From assembly GCF_012863495.1 (NCBI RefSeq), contig NZ_JAAVJL010000001.1, forward strand, positions 744,001 to 808,000: a DNA stretch of 64,000 bases, in the 5' to 3' direction. Positions within the stretch are counted from its first letter, which is position 1. The number at the start of each line of letters is the position of its first letter. The notes below the pieces were generated by a model. That model was not told where the DNA came from, searched no databases, and worked only from the letters and a program-made list of their open reading frames with translations. A program made the translations under genes and the position numbers. Source of the stretch: Pseudanabaena yagii GIHE-NHR1 (GTDB lineage Bacteria > Cyanobacteriota > Cyanobacteriia > Pseudanabaenales > Pseudanabaenaceae). Positions 37,638-46,881 of the stretch are shown here, one piece after another.

Positions 37638-39383
37638 ATGAATATTTTTCAGAAAAATTTTCGGAAGCAACTGGGTAAAACTTTTCATAGAACTTCATTA
37701 TCTGTACTGGCAGCAACTCTCGCCACTGCCCCCTTTATCTCTACCTTAGAAGCGATCGCTGCACCATCTGTTCCTCAAATCGTTGCCCAAGTCCCTCAAG
37801 ACTGGCAAACGGGGGTAAAACTATTAAAGCTTTTAGACAATTCGGGGAATCTTTCTAGCATTGGCATTTTGTTTGATGTCTTGAACAAACCAAACACAAA
37901 CTACGCCAACGTGGTTTACCAACTTTATGTACGTCGTGCAGGGGAATGGCGTGAAGTTTATACCAATTCTGGGGCAAGACTACTCTCTAAACAAGCAGGA
38001 AAATTCTTCCCGCCTGTTGAAGTAATTTCTCTAAGCAGCTTAAGTGAAAGGATTTCTCTAGACGATATCTACAATGGCGATCTCAAAGCGATTACAAGTG
38101 TTCGCTATGATTTGCCTAACGGGATTAAAGACGCTCGCTTTGAAATCGAGGAAATTAAATCCTTCTCATCGATTACAACGGTGACTGCCTCTGAAGTAAT
38201 TGCTAGACGCACCTCTACAACCACAATCAGCAATACCTCTGGTAATACCATTCTTACCGATCGCGATTTAGGTATTTCCAACGATTCGCAAATCAGTCAA
38301 ACAACAACCACTCAAACGACAACCACCCAAACTGTCCAGACTCAGCAAATGAAGCCGATCATCGTCACCCAAAATGATGATGACGAAGATGATGACTACG
38401 ATTGCGATGCGTCAGATCGTCGTGATTATCGCGATTATCGTCGTGATGATGACAAGGATCGCAAAGAGCATCGAGACAACCGTCGCACCGATAACAAGGA
38501 TCGCTCCAATGGTCATGACAATCGCCGCACCGATGACAAAAACGGTGGCAATATTCACTACGATAACCGTAGAGCTGATCGCCGAGATCGCGATGACGAT
38601 GATAAAGACAGTCGCCGCACCGACAGTAAGAACTGTAAATATCGTGATGGCGTTGAACAGTCCAAGAAGAATCCTCATCGCGGACATTTCAGCCTTGCAG
38701 TGTTGCAGTCGCCACAACGTCTGTCTCAGGTAATTGCACGTATATCTCTGAAGTCTAAGCGTCCCAATGGCTTCCTTAAGGAACGTTTTGTGGGAGATTA
38801 CCGCTTTACAGTTAATCAACGGGCAACCTTTATTCGTGGTTTAAATCCTGGCGATCGCATAGTTGTGCGTCTGTTTGATCTACAAAATCGTCCCTTGGGC
38901 TATACCGAAGTACAGTTGCTCAAAAACTTTGCTGCGATTAGTCTGGTTTTGCCTAGCGATCCATTGGCATATGGCACATTGCGGACTGTTGCTGGTATCG
39001 ATTCTCAGCGCATTGGTCGTATTGATCGTGATGTAAAAACCTACGACTACTTCACCCAAATCACCACCACCACCGTTGTCACCCAAACTGTGGCGCGTTT
39101 CTTGACGACATCTCAAGGAATTTCGACAAGTTTATTTAACGTCGGAGGCTTGCCACCAGCTCCAACTCAATGCACCTATACCAATGCCTTCTCTAGAGGT
39201 GAACAATCTCTAATTGAGCGCACAGTCAGTGTATTCACCAGAGATATGCCTCCTGTGATGCAGGTTCTCCCAGGACAATTAAGCTCATTGATTCCCATCA
39301 ATGATAGCCAGTCTACCTTTGATGTAGTTCGTAAGATGCTTGACCTCAAAGACTTGATTCCCAATGGTTCTACTCTTTTCTAA
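37638..39383 (+). CDS. Secreted protein with Asp/Arg-rich central region
   Basis: 581 residues, not recognised. Signal peptide at about 1-45 (LSVLAATLATAPFISTLEAI, AAPS). Residues 50-200 are a globular, beta-rich domain. Residues 215-240 are Thr/Gln repeats (TTTQTTTTQT). Residues 248-345 are a polyampholyte of alternating D and R/K (for example DRRDYRDYRRDDDKDRKEHR). A second globular part (350-581) follows. It may be cell-surface or sheath associated (inference). ATG 37638. Confidence 0.75.
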   Translation: MNIFQKNFRKQLGKTFHRTSLSVLAATLATAPFISTLEAIAAPSVPQIVAQVPQDWQTGVKLLKLLDNSGNLSSIGILFDVLNKPNTNYANVVYQLYVRRAGEWREVYTNSGARLLSKQAGKFFPPVEVISLSSLSERISLDDIYNGDLKAITSVRYDLPNGIKDARFEIEEIKSFSSITTVTASEVIARRTSTTTISNTSGNTILTDRDLGISNDSQISQTTTTQTTTTQTVQTQQMKPIIVTQNDDDEDDDYDCDASDRRDYRDYRRDDDKDRKEHRDNRRTDNKDRSNGHDNRRTDDKNGGNIHYDNRRADRRDRDDDDKDSRRTDSKNCKYRDGVEQSKKNPHRGHFSLAVLQSPQRLSQVIARISLKSKRPNGFLKERFVGDYRFTVNQRATFIRGLNPGDRIVVRLFDLQNRPLGYTEVQLLKNFAAISLVLPSDPLAYGTLRTVAGIDSQRIGRIDRDVKTYDYFTQITTTTVVTQTVARFLTTSQGISTSLFNVGGLPPAPTQCTYTNAFSRGEQSLIERTVSVFTRDMPPVMQVLPGQLSSLIPINDSQSTFDVVRKMLDLKDLIPNGSTLF

Positions 39384-39400
39384 CTAAAAAAGGAAACTTT

Positions 39401-39439
39401 AAAAGAGGAAGTCGGCGCTTCGCGCCGACTTCCTCTTTT
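39401..39439 (+). terminator. Hairpin after the secreted protein gene
   Basis: 18-bp perfect stem 39401-39418/39422-39439, loop TTC, followed by T-rich sequence. Good terminator. Confidence 0.8.
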
Positions 39440-39632
39440 TATTAGATTGCATTGCGTTAAGCATTATGGCGATCGCTACACATAATCGTCATCACCACCG
39501 CAAAAGTGTCAAGATTTAGACATCTACGTAGCTAGGTGTAATTAAAAACCAGAACCAAAACCTGTGGCGCACGCTGCGCGTGCGCCACAGGTTTTGGGGC
39601 TTTATATTTAATTGCATCCAGCTACTTATAAC

Positions 39633-39665
39633 GAATTTGATTTTGTCTAAGGCAAAATCAAATTC
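39633..39665. repeat. TTTGATTTTGTC palindrome, copy C
   Basis: GAATTTGATTTTGTC-TAA-GGCAAAATCAAATTC. Same layout as copy B with compensating stem changes; a similar tail (ATGAGCA...ACTCA...AAAACTCT) follows in both. Confidence 0.55.
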
Positions 39666-39748
39666 CCAAAATCTTTAATGCAATTGACTGTTGTTTTGGA
39701 AATGAGCATGAACTCACTGCCAAAACTCTATATTTTAGAGTTAACGAT

Positions 39749-41101
39749 ATGAAAAAGACTTTTGTACTTGATACTAATGTGCTGTTGTATGACCCAACTG
39801 CCATGAGGCGCTTTGAGGATAATGAAGTAGTCTTGCCGATGACCATTATTGAAGAACTCGATCGCTTTAAGAAACAACCTGAAATGATCGGACGCAACGC
39901 TCGACAGGTTTCTCGTGAACTGGATGATTTGCGAAGTCAGGGGAATATTATCAAGGGTATTGATTTAGAAAATGGGGGACTGCTCAGAGTCGCTCTCTGT
40001 GATCGCGAAACTTTGAAAACCTTGCCAATTGAGCTAGAAGGCGATCGCAATGACAACGCCATTTTAGCTGTGGCACTCGAATTGAAGAAACATTGCCAAT
40101 GTCGTGTGGTGATGGTCAGCAAAGACACCAACCTGCGGATTAAAGCTGATGCATTAGGACTAGAGGCGGAGGACTATGAAACCAATAAGGTTGATATTTC
40201 CGAACTCTATACAGGGCTTGCCGAAGTAACTGTCCGATCGGACAAAATCGATCAGCTTTTTAAACATGATGCGATTACCCTTGAGGGTGAGTTTTGTCCC
40301 AATCAAGCTGTCATGCTAGTGGATGAAATCAATCCTTCCCATACAGCTTTAGCGATCGTCAAAGATTGTCACCAACATTCCAGCAAATTGGTTGCCCTTA
40401 ATGAAATCGCCAACGCAGGTGTTTTGGGAATTAAAGCTCGCAATCGCGAACAAAAATTTGCCCTTGATCTTTTATTAAATGATGCCATTCCTCTTGTTAC
40501 CCTCGTTGGTAAAGCGGGTACTGGCAAAACCTTATTAGCGATCGCTGTAGGACTCCATAAAGTCAGCGATGAACACAGCTATACCAGACTACTCATTTCG
40601 CGCCCTGTCATTCCTATGGGTAAAGACATCGGCTATTTACCAGGGGACATCAAGGAAAAGCTCACCCCTTGGATGCAGCCTATTTATGACAACTTTGATT
40701 TGATTTTCGGCGCACAGTCTCCTAAAGACACAAAGGAAAAACGCAGCCTCCATCCCCATGTGCGTCGCGGACATGAAGACTTAATAGAGCGTGGTCTGCT
40801 ACAGATTGAGCCACTTACCTATATTCGTGGGCGGACAATTCCCCAACAATTTCTAATTGTCGATGAAGCCCAAAACCTGACTCCCCATGAGGTCAAAACC
40901 ATCCTCACCCGTGCTGGGGAAGGCACTAAAGTAGTTTTGACAGGCGATCCAGAACAAATCGATAGTCCTTTTATCGATGCGGCAAGTAATGGTCTCACCT
41001 ACGTAGTGGAACGATTTAAAAATGATCCGCTAGCAGGTCACATTACTCTCAGCAAGGGTGAGCGATCGCCACTTGCCGAACGTTCTACAGAATTGCTTTA
41101 A
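39749..41101 (+). CDS. PhoH-family ATPase with N-terminal PIN domain (PhoH2-like)
   Basis: 450 residues. PIN nuclease domain at 1-140 (FVLDTNVLLYDPTAMRRF, the Glu in IIEELDRFKK, DRNDNAILAVALELKK, MVSKDTNLRIKA). PhoH ATPase at about 235-440 with Walker A VGKAGTGKT and Walker B FLIVDEAQNLTPHEVKTILT. PhoH2 proteins are described as RNA helicase/RNases, so RNA turnover is the likely role. ATG 39749. No VapB-like antitoxin gene precedes it, unlike some actinobacterial PhoH2. Confidence 0.92.
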   Translation: MKKTFVLDTNVLLYDPTAMRRFEDNEVVLPMTIIEELDRFKKQPEMIGRNARQVSRELDDLRSQGNIIKGIDLENGGLLRVALCDRETLKTLPIELEGDRNDNAILAVALELKKHCQCRVVMVSKDTNLRIKADALGLEAEDYETNKVDISELYTGLAEVTVRSDKIDQLFKHDAITLEGEFCPNQAVMLVDEINPSHTALAIVKDCHQHSSKLVALNEIANAGVLGIKARNREQKFALDLLLNDAIPLVTLVGKAGTGKTLLAIAVGLHKVSDEHSYTRLLISRPVIPMGKDIGYLPGDIKEKLTPWMQPIYDNFDLIFGAQSPKDTKEKRSLHPHVRRGHEDLIERGLLQIEPLTYIRGRTIPQQFLIVDEAQNLTPHEVKTILTRAGEGTKVVLTGDPEQIDSPFIDAASNGLTYVVERFKNDPLAGHITLSKGERSPLAERSTELL

Positions 41102-41153
41102 CATAAGATAGTCAGTGCATAGCGCTGACTATCCCAAATCACTGCCTATCTCC

Positions 41154-42122
41154 ATGAGCTATCTCGAAACCACCGCCGAATTTTATACAGAAGCAGCCAC
41201 AAAACCACAGGTGGGACTATGTTGCATTAGCACGCCACCATTGCAGTACCCCGATCTCAAGATTCCTGAAATCATGCAGCAAATGAACTATGGCTGTGGT
41301 ACAACCATCCACCCTACGGAATTACGCAACAATCCTACCGTTCTCTATATTGGTGTTGGTGGTGGTTTAGAAGCCCTGCAATTTGCCTATTTCTGCCGTC
41401 GTCAACGCAGTATTATTGCCGTCGATCCTGTAGCTGCGATGCGAGAAGCTGCTGATCAAAATCTTAAACTAGCCGCAAAAGAGAATGCTTGGTTCGATCG
41501 CAATTTTGTGGAAATTCTCGAAGGTGATGCCTTCAATTTGCCCGTAGCCGATGCATCGGTTGATGTAGTTGCTCAAAACTGTCTCTTTAATATCTTTGAG
41601 CCACAGGATTTAACTAGAGCGCTGAAGGAAGTTTATCGAGTTCTCAAACCTAAGGGAAGATTGATCATGAGTGACCCGATCGCCACTCGTCCTATCCCTG
41701 CCAACTTGCAAGCAGATGAACGGTTGCGGGCTATGTGCTTATCGGGAGCAATGACCTACGCTGATTATATTCAGCATCTCATCGATGTTGGATTCGGACA
41801 AATCGAAGTCCGCGCTCGTCGCCCCTATCGCCTACTCGATACCCATAGCTTTGAATTGGAAACGCCTTTACTATTAGAAAGTTTAGATACTGTATCGTTT
41901 AAAGTTCCCATTCCCAATGATGGAGCCTGTGTCTTTACAGGTAAAACCGCCATATATAGCGGTATTGAGGAATATCTTGATGATCATGCAGGGCATAATT
42001 TACAACGGGGTAATCCTCTCTCCGTATGTGATAAAACAGCAGCAAAACTAGCACATAAATTTCCACAAGAAGTCATTGTGACTGACTCTAATTGGCACTA
42101 TAACGGAGGTGGATGTTGCTAA
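41154..42122 (+). CDS. arsM: Arsenite S-adenosylmethyltransferase, arsenosugar pathway type
   Basis: About 322 residues from ATG 41154 (MSYLETTAEFYTEAATKPQV); GTG 41115 lies in a hairpin and is rejected. SAM motif LYIGVGGGLEALQFAYF; cysteines in GLCC (23-24), NYGCG (48) and RAMCLSG (about 192) are the expected arsenic-binding set; the C-terminus ends GGGCC. The N-terminal wording is that of the cyanobacterial ArsM of arsenosugar synthesis. Its stop overlaps the next start as TAATG, so translation is coupled to the VTT protein. Confidence 0.9.
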   Translation: MSYLETTAEFYTEAATKPQVGLCCISTPPLQYPDLKIPEIMQQMNYGCGTTIHPTELRNNPTVLYIGVGGGLEALQFAYFCRRQRSIIAVDPVAAMREAADQNLKLAAKENAWFDRNFVEILEGDAFNLPVADASVDVVAQNCLFNIFEPQDLTRALKEVYRVLKPKGRLIMSDPIATRPIPANLQADERLRAMCLSGAMTYADYIQHLIDVGFGQIEVRARRPYRLLDTHSFELETPLLLESLDTVSFKVPIPNDGACVFTGKTAIYSGIEEYLDDHAGHNLQRGNPLSVCDKTAAKLAHKFPQEVIVTDSNWHYNGGGCC

Positions 42123-42901
42123 TGGAAACACAGAATTTCCTGAAGTTCTCTTCTTATGGGAAAGCGCTATCCAAAGTTTGGATGGTGAGTTTAATCGCGA
42201 TCGCCTTTTTATTTACCAATGCGATCATCTCTAGTCCAGCCTTTGCCCAACAAAATATAAACATCAGCACTTTCGAGCCGCAAGAACTATTTCTCAATAT
42301 CCTGAAATGGATTGAAGGCTTAGGCTATGTTGGTGGAATTACCTTCATTCTGATTTACATTATCGCGACCATTGCCTTTATCCCCGGTTCTGCCTTGACC
42401 CTAGGCGCAGGTACATTATTTGGCGTGATTTGGGGTTCGATCTATGTATTTATCGGCGCAACTTTAGGGGCGATCGCTGCCTTTTTGATTGGACGCTATT
42501 TAGCCCGTGATTGGATTGGCAAAAAGATTGAGGGAAATCAGCAGTTTGTGGCAATTGATCGCGCTGTTGCCCATGAGGGTTTCAAAATAGTGCTATTAAC
42601 GCGCCTATCTCCTGCTTTTCCCTTTAATTTATTAAATTACGCCTTTGGCATCACTGGTGTGGGATTGAAGGAATATGCGATCGCTTCCATCGGCATGATT
42701 CCGGGAACAGTGATGTATGTTTATATTGGCTCTTTTGCTGGCGATCTTGCACGTATTGGTAGCAGCGCTCCGCAGTCTCCCAGTCTCACATGGCAATGGG
42801 CTATTCGCATCATTGGATTAATTGCCACAGTTTTAGTAACGCTATATGTCACCAACATTTCTCGTAAAGCAATCAAAGACGCAGCTATATCGCCTGACTG
42901 A
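42122..42901 (+). CDS. VTT-domain (TVP38/TMEM64/DedA-like) membrane protein
   Basis: About 259 residues. An N-terminal signal-like helix, then the VTT core: FIPGSALTLGAGTLFGVIWG, AFLIGRYLARDWI, LLTRLSPAFPFNLLNYAFGI and SIGMIPGTVMYVYIGS. DedA-like scramblase/transporter fold. Translationally coupled to arsM (TAATG), so probably exports or handles a product of arsenic methylation (inference). The usual third partner, a radical SAM enzyme ArsS, is absent here. Confidence 0.9.
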   Translation: METQNFLKFSSYGKALSKVWMVSLIAIAFLFTNAIISSPAFAQQNINISTFEPQELFLNILKWIEGLGYVGGITFILIYIIATIAFIPGSALTLGAGTLFGVIWGSIYVFIGATLGAIAAFLIGRYLARDWIGKKIEGNQQFVAIDRAVAHEGFKIVLLTRLSPAFPFNLLNYAFGITGVGLKEYAIASIGMIPGTVMYVYIGSFAGDLARIGSSAPQSPSLTWQWAIRIIGLIATVLVTLYVTNISRKAIKDAAISPD

Positions 42902-42990
42902 ATTTCCCACGAGAGGCTCCAAACAAGATTACAATATGTTAAGCAAATTTATTACAAGATAACGACGGTAAGGGTCGAGCATAACAAAAC

Positions 42991-44394
42991 ATGAAAGCAG
43001 CGATTATTGGTGCAGGCTTAGCTGGTATGAGTACTGCCGTAGAACTCAGTGAGCAGGGCTATGAAGTAGAACTTTTTGAATCCCGTCCCTTTGTCGGCGG
43101 CAAGGTCAGCAGTTGGCTAGACAAAGATGGCAACCATATCGAGATGGGCTTGCATGTATTTTTTGGCTGCTATTACAACCTCTTTGCCCTGATGAAAAAG
43201 ACGGGAGCCTTCAAGCATCTCCGCCTCAAGGAACATACCCATATTTTCGTTAATCCTGGTGGCGCACAGGCTGCCCTAGATTTTCGTAACTTTGGTGGCG
43301 CACCTTTTCATGGTTTAAAGGCATTTGTGACCACAGGACAGTTACCGCTTAAGGACAAAATCCAAAATGCGATCGCGATCGGGCGCAGTCCTCTAATTCG
43401 CGGCTTAGTCGATCATGTTGGCGCAATGAAAGAAATCCGCGCCCTTGACAACATCAGCTTCAAAGATTGGTTTTTAGGCATGGGTGGATCGCAAGCGAGC
43501 CTTGACCTGATGTGGGATGCGATCGCCTATGGTTTAGGTTTCATCGACTGCGAAAACATTTCGGCAAGATGTATGCTCACCATCTTCCAATTCTTTGCAT
43601 CCCGCACCGAAGCTTCCATTTTGAGAATGCTCGAAGGTTCTCCCGAAGTGTTTCTACATCAGCCGATTGTGAAGCATATTGAATCTAAAGGCGGCAAGTT
43701 TCATTTGCGTCGTGGTGTGCGCGAAGTTCTATTTGAAGGCGAAGGTGAAGATACTCGCGTCACTGGATTAATTGTCGGTAAAGAAGATGGCGAAGAAATC
43801 GTCACTGCTGATGTCTATATTTGCGCCACGGATATTCCAGGGGTGAAGCGGATTATCCCTGAGAAATGGCGAGCATGGTCGCAGTTTGACAATATCTATA
43901 AGCTTGATGCTGTGCCAGTCATTACGGTGCAACTGCGCTTCGATGGTTGGGTAACGGATATTGATAACTTGCTCTATGCTGTGAAAGTGGATTTCTCTAC
44001 CTTTGCGGATTTAGCGATTACCAGTCCTACTGATTATTACAAAGAAGGCGAAGGTTCACTGTTGCAGTTAGTAATTACCCCTGCGGATGATTACATTAAG
44101 CTTAGCAATGAAGCGATCGTCGAGAAGATGATTGCTCAAGTACATCAGATTTTCCCATCTTCTAATAAGTTGAATGTTACTTGGTCAAGTGTGGTCAAAC
44201 TCGCCCAGTCTCTCTATCGTGAAGCCCCCGGCAAAGATCCTTTCCGTCCCGCTCAGGCAACTCCTGTGAAGAACTTCTTCCTTGCAGGTAGCTACACGAT
44301 GCAGGACTACATCGATAGTATGGAAGGCGCAACGCTATCGGGTAGGATGTGCGCGGCAGAAGTAATTAAGAGCAAACAACTTGCTAAAGTCTAA
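42991..44394 (+). CDS. crtQ: 9,9'-di-cis-zeta-carotene desaturase
   Basis: Plant-type zeta-carotene desaturase that converts zeta-carotene to lycopene. Dinucleotide-binding [20 protein letters not shown], then [31 protein letters not shown] and the C-terminal [20 protein letters not shown] (FAD-binding carotenoid motif). 467 residues. Follows the arsM pair after 89 bp; a shared promoter is uncertain. Confidence 0.95.
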   Translation: MKAAIIGAGLAGMSTAVELSEQGYEVELFESRPFVGGKVSSWLDKDGNHIEMGLHVFFGCYYNLFALMKKTGAFKHLRLKEHTHIFVNPGGAQAALDFRNFGGAPFHGLKAFVTTGQLPLKDKIQNAIAIGRSPLIRGLVDHVGAMKEIRALDNISFKDWFLGMGGSQASLDLMWDAIAYGLGFIDCENISARCMLTIFQFFASRTEASILRMLEGSPEVFLHQPIVKHIESKGGKFHLRRGVREVLFEGEGEDTRVTGLIVGKEDGEEIVTADVYICATDIPGVKRIIPEKWRAWSQFDNIYKLDAVPVITVQLRFDGWVTDIDNLLYAVKVDFSTFADLAITSPTDYYKEGEGSLLQLVITPADDYIKLSNEAIVEKMIAQVHQIFPSSNKLNVTWSSVVKLAQSLYREAPGKDPFRPAQATPVKNFFLAGSYTMQDYIDSMEGATLSGRMCAAEVIKSKQLAKV

Positions 44395-44427
44395 ACAAGA
44401 AGCGCCGCAATGCGGCGCTTCTTGTTT
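44393..44427. terminator. Bidirectional hairpin between crtQ and the gamma-CA gene
   Basis: 17-bp perfect stem around a single A, overlapping the last two bases of the crtQ stop codon and the end of the opposite gene. Confidence 0.85.
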
Positions 44428-44923
44428 ATTTGTGCAACAGCGATAGCTGGTAATAATTTTCGGCATGGGCGATCGCATCTTGTTGTTCTGCTTCTGAAAG
44501 TTCGCGCATCACTTTGGCAGGAACTCCTGCCACCACCACACCCGCAGGCACATCTTTAGTTACTACGGCTCCCGCGCCGACAATACTACCCGCACCAATT
44601 TTTACCCCTTCAAGTAGAATTGCGCCCATCCCAATTAAGCAACCTCTGCCTATTTCGGAACAATGAATTACGGCTCGATGCCCGATAGTCACATAATCGC
44701 CAATTACTAAAGGTTTATCGGGATCACCGTGGATGATTGTGCCATCTTGAATATTGGTGCAGTAGCCAATATCCATACGGTTGACATCGGCTCTGATGAC
44801 GACTTTGTACCAAATATTCACGCGATCGCTGAGATGCACATCGCCAACCACCACCGCATCATTGGCAATAAAAGCGGCTTTACTCAGATCGGGAATGGGA
44901 AGTTGAGAATAGGGAAGACGCAT
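44426..44923 (-). CDS. Gamma-carbonic anhydrase-like hexapeptide protein
   Basis: 165 residues of left-handed beta-helix ([40 protein letters not shown]). The metal-binding histidines H in IIHGD, HRAVIH and the terminal helix match the YrdA/PaaY/CaiE group rather than CcmM, which has extra domains. Trimeric, Zn or Fe dependent; carbonic anhydrase activity is not assured. ATG 44923. Confidence 0.92.
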   Translation of the reverse strand: MRLPYSQLPIPDLSKAAFIANDAVVVGDVHLSDRVNIWYKVVIRADVNRMDIGYCTNIQDGTIIHGDPDKPLVIGDYVTIGHRAVIHCSEIGRGCLIGMGAILLEGVKIGAGSIVGAGAVVTKDVPAGVVVAGVPAKVMRELSEAEQQDAIAHAENYYQLSLLHK

Positions 44924-44945
44924 ATTTCCTGACTTTTTCTAAAAT

Positions 44946-44990
44946 AATAGGAGATAATTTGCTCACAAAGCGGGCAAATTATCTCCTATT
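44946..44990. repeat. Hairpin in divergent promoter region
   Basis: 17-bp perfect stem 44946-44962/44974-44990 with an 11-nt loop, between the gamma-CA gene and the ABC transporter gene; possible operator or RNA structure. Confidence 0.55.
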
Positions 44991-45041
44991 GCGAATCACC
45001 CTCCTATAATAATGATTAATTCTGCTGCTAATTCATAATCT

Positions 45042-46844
45042 ATGTCACCATCTCCAGCTTCTGACCAAGCCCCGAACCAGACTACAGATTTATTGCTTGC
45101 GGTATCTAACTTGCAAGTTAGCTTCCGTGGCGATGATAGCCTCGTCCATGCTGTCAAAAATGTTTCCTTCGATCTTGCCCAAGGTCAAACTCTTGGCATC
45201 GTCGGCGAATCTGGCTCTGGCAAATCGGCAACAGCTTTGGCAATTATGGGATTGCTAGGAGAATCAGGCAAAATTACCAACGGGCAGGTGCTATTTCATC
45301 CCAAGGGCAGCCATCCCGTAGATCTGGTGCGCGTATCACCTCAAAAAATGTTGCAATATCGCGGCGATCGCATGGCGATGGTATTTCAGGAACCCATGAC
45401 CTCGCTCAATCCTCTATTTACCTGCGGCTATCAGGTCATCGAAGCGATTCAAATGCATCAGAAAGTTTCTAAGGAAGAAGCAGAGACTCGCACGATCCAG
45501 TTATTTAATGAGGTGCAATTACCCAATCCTGAGCAATTAATCGAACGCTATCCCCATGAGCTTTCTGGCGGACAATTGCAACGGGTGATGATTGCGATGG
45601 CAATTTCCTGCAATCCTCAGTTGATTATTGCCGACGAACCGACTACGGCGCTAGATGTGACCGTACAGGCGGCGATTTTGCAACTGCTCAAGGAAATTCA
45701 GCGATCGCGTCAGATGTCGATGATTTTTATTACCCATGACTTAGGGATTTTGGCAGAGATTGCCGATCGCGCGATCGTGATGAACCAAGGGGAAATTGTG
45801 GAATCAGGGGATACACAATCCATTTTCCAAAGTCCTAAGCATCCCTATACCAAAGGCTTGATCGCTTGCCGTCCTCAGCCCGATCGCCAGTTGCGTTTGT
45901 TACCAACGGTCAGCGACTTTATGGAATTGCAGAATGGTGTCATCGTTGAGAAAGAACCATCCGATCCTCGCTATTTAGAAGTTGTCCCACCCGAGGAAAC
46001 GGCGGCGCGTTTGAGCGAACTCCAAAAGCAAGAACCACTTCTTTCTGTGCAAAACCTAAGAATTGAATTCCCCATTCGCAGTGTTTTAGGCTTAAAAAAA
46101 CGGTATCTCGTCGCTGTCAATAATATTAGCTTTGATGTCTACCCCGGAGAGACCCTTGGACTGGTGGGCGAGTCTGGCTGTGGGAAAACAACGACAGGAC
46201 GCGCAATTTTAGGCTTAACCAATTCTGTGATGGGTTCCGTTAAATTTGAAGGGAAAGAAATCTCGAAGCTTAAGGGTGAGGCTCTCCAGAATTTACGCTG
46301 TGATTTGCAGGTGGTATTCCAAGATCCCTATGGTTCCCTCAATCCAAGGATGTCCGTTGGTGATGCGATCGCCGAACCATTGATTGTCCATAGTCATCAA
46401 GAACGCTTTCATCGCTATCGTAAAGCCGAAGCTAGAAAAGAAAGGGTTGCCTATTTGCTAGAGCGGGTGGGATTGACCGCAAGTGCGATGCGCCGCTATC
46501 CCCATGAGTTCTCAGGTGGACAACGCCAACGCATTTGCATCGCTAGAGCTTTAGCCCTCAACCCCAAATTAATTGTCGCCGATGAACCTGTTTCCGCCCT
46601 TGATGTATCCGTACAGGCGCAGGTTCTCAATTTATTAAAGGAACTGCAAGCGGAATTTGGGTTAACTTATATTTTCATTTCCCACGATCTCGGTGTAGTC
46701 AAATTTATGAGCGATCGCATTATGGTGATGAACAAAGGCGCGATCGTCGAACTAGATACCGCCGAAGCAATCTATACCAATCCTCAACAGGAATATACCC
46801 AAAAGCTAATCAGCGCCATTCCGAAGGCTCTAGTTTTTTCATAA
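45042..46844 (+). CDS. Fused double ATP-binding subunit of a peptide-type ABC transporter
   Basis: 600 residues carrying two complete nucleotide-binding domains: Walker A GESGSGKS (about 56-63) and GESGCGKT (about 375-382), signatures LSGGQLQRV and FSGGQRQRI, Walker B LIIADEPTTALD and LIVADEPVSALD. Each is followed by an oligopeptide-type C-terminal region (PYTKGL, EYTQKL). It equals DppD plus DppF, as in YejF or GsiA, and energises uptake of peptides or glutathione-like solutes. Permease and binding-protein genes are not adjacent. Confidence 0.93.
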   Translation: MSPSPASDQAPNQTTDLLLAVSNLQVSFRGDDSLVHAVKNVSFDLAQGQTLGIVGESGSGKSATALAIMGLLGESGKITNGQVLFHPKGSHPVDLVRVSPQKMLQYRGDRMAMVFQEPMTSLNPLFTCGYQVIEAIQMHQKVSKEEAETRTIQLFNEVQLPNPEQLIERYPHELSGGQLQRVMIAMAISCNPQLIIADEPTTALDVTVQAAILQLLKEIQRSRQMSMIFITHDLGILAEIADRAIVMNQGEIVESGDTQSIFQSPKHPYTKGLIACRPQPDRQLRLLPTVSDFMELQNGVIVEKEPSDPRYLEVVPPEETAARLSELQKQEPLLSVQNLRIEFPIRSVLGLKKRYLVAVNNISFDVYPGETLGLVGESGCGKTTTGRAILGLTNSVMGSVKFEGKEISKLKGEALQNLRCDLQVVFQDPYGSLNPRMSVGDAIAEPLIVHSHQERFHRYRKAEARKERVAYLLERVGLTASAMRRYPHEFSGGQRQRICIARALALNPKLIVADEPVSALDVSVQAQVLNLLKELQAEFGLTYIFISHDLGVVKFMSDRIMVMNKGAIVELDTAEAIYTNPQQEYTQKLISAIPKALVFS

Positions 46845-46881
46845 TTTTCAAAGCAGCAACCTGTGCTGCCTTGAAAATTAC

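Larger units (their letters stand above)
39384..39748. other. Intergenic repeat cluster
   Basis: Besides the terminator: a 20-bp GC-rich hairpin 39555-39574/39578-39597 (loop TGC) and palindrome copy C at 39633-39665. Confidence 0.6.

Noticed and set aside
38374-38819. Two Met/Ile/Thr-rich frames on both strands
   Set aside because: Shifted readings of the GAT/CGT-rich polyampholyte block of the secreted protein gene.
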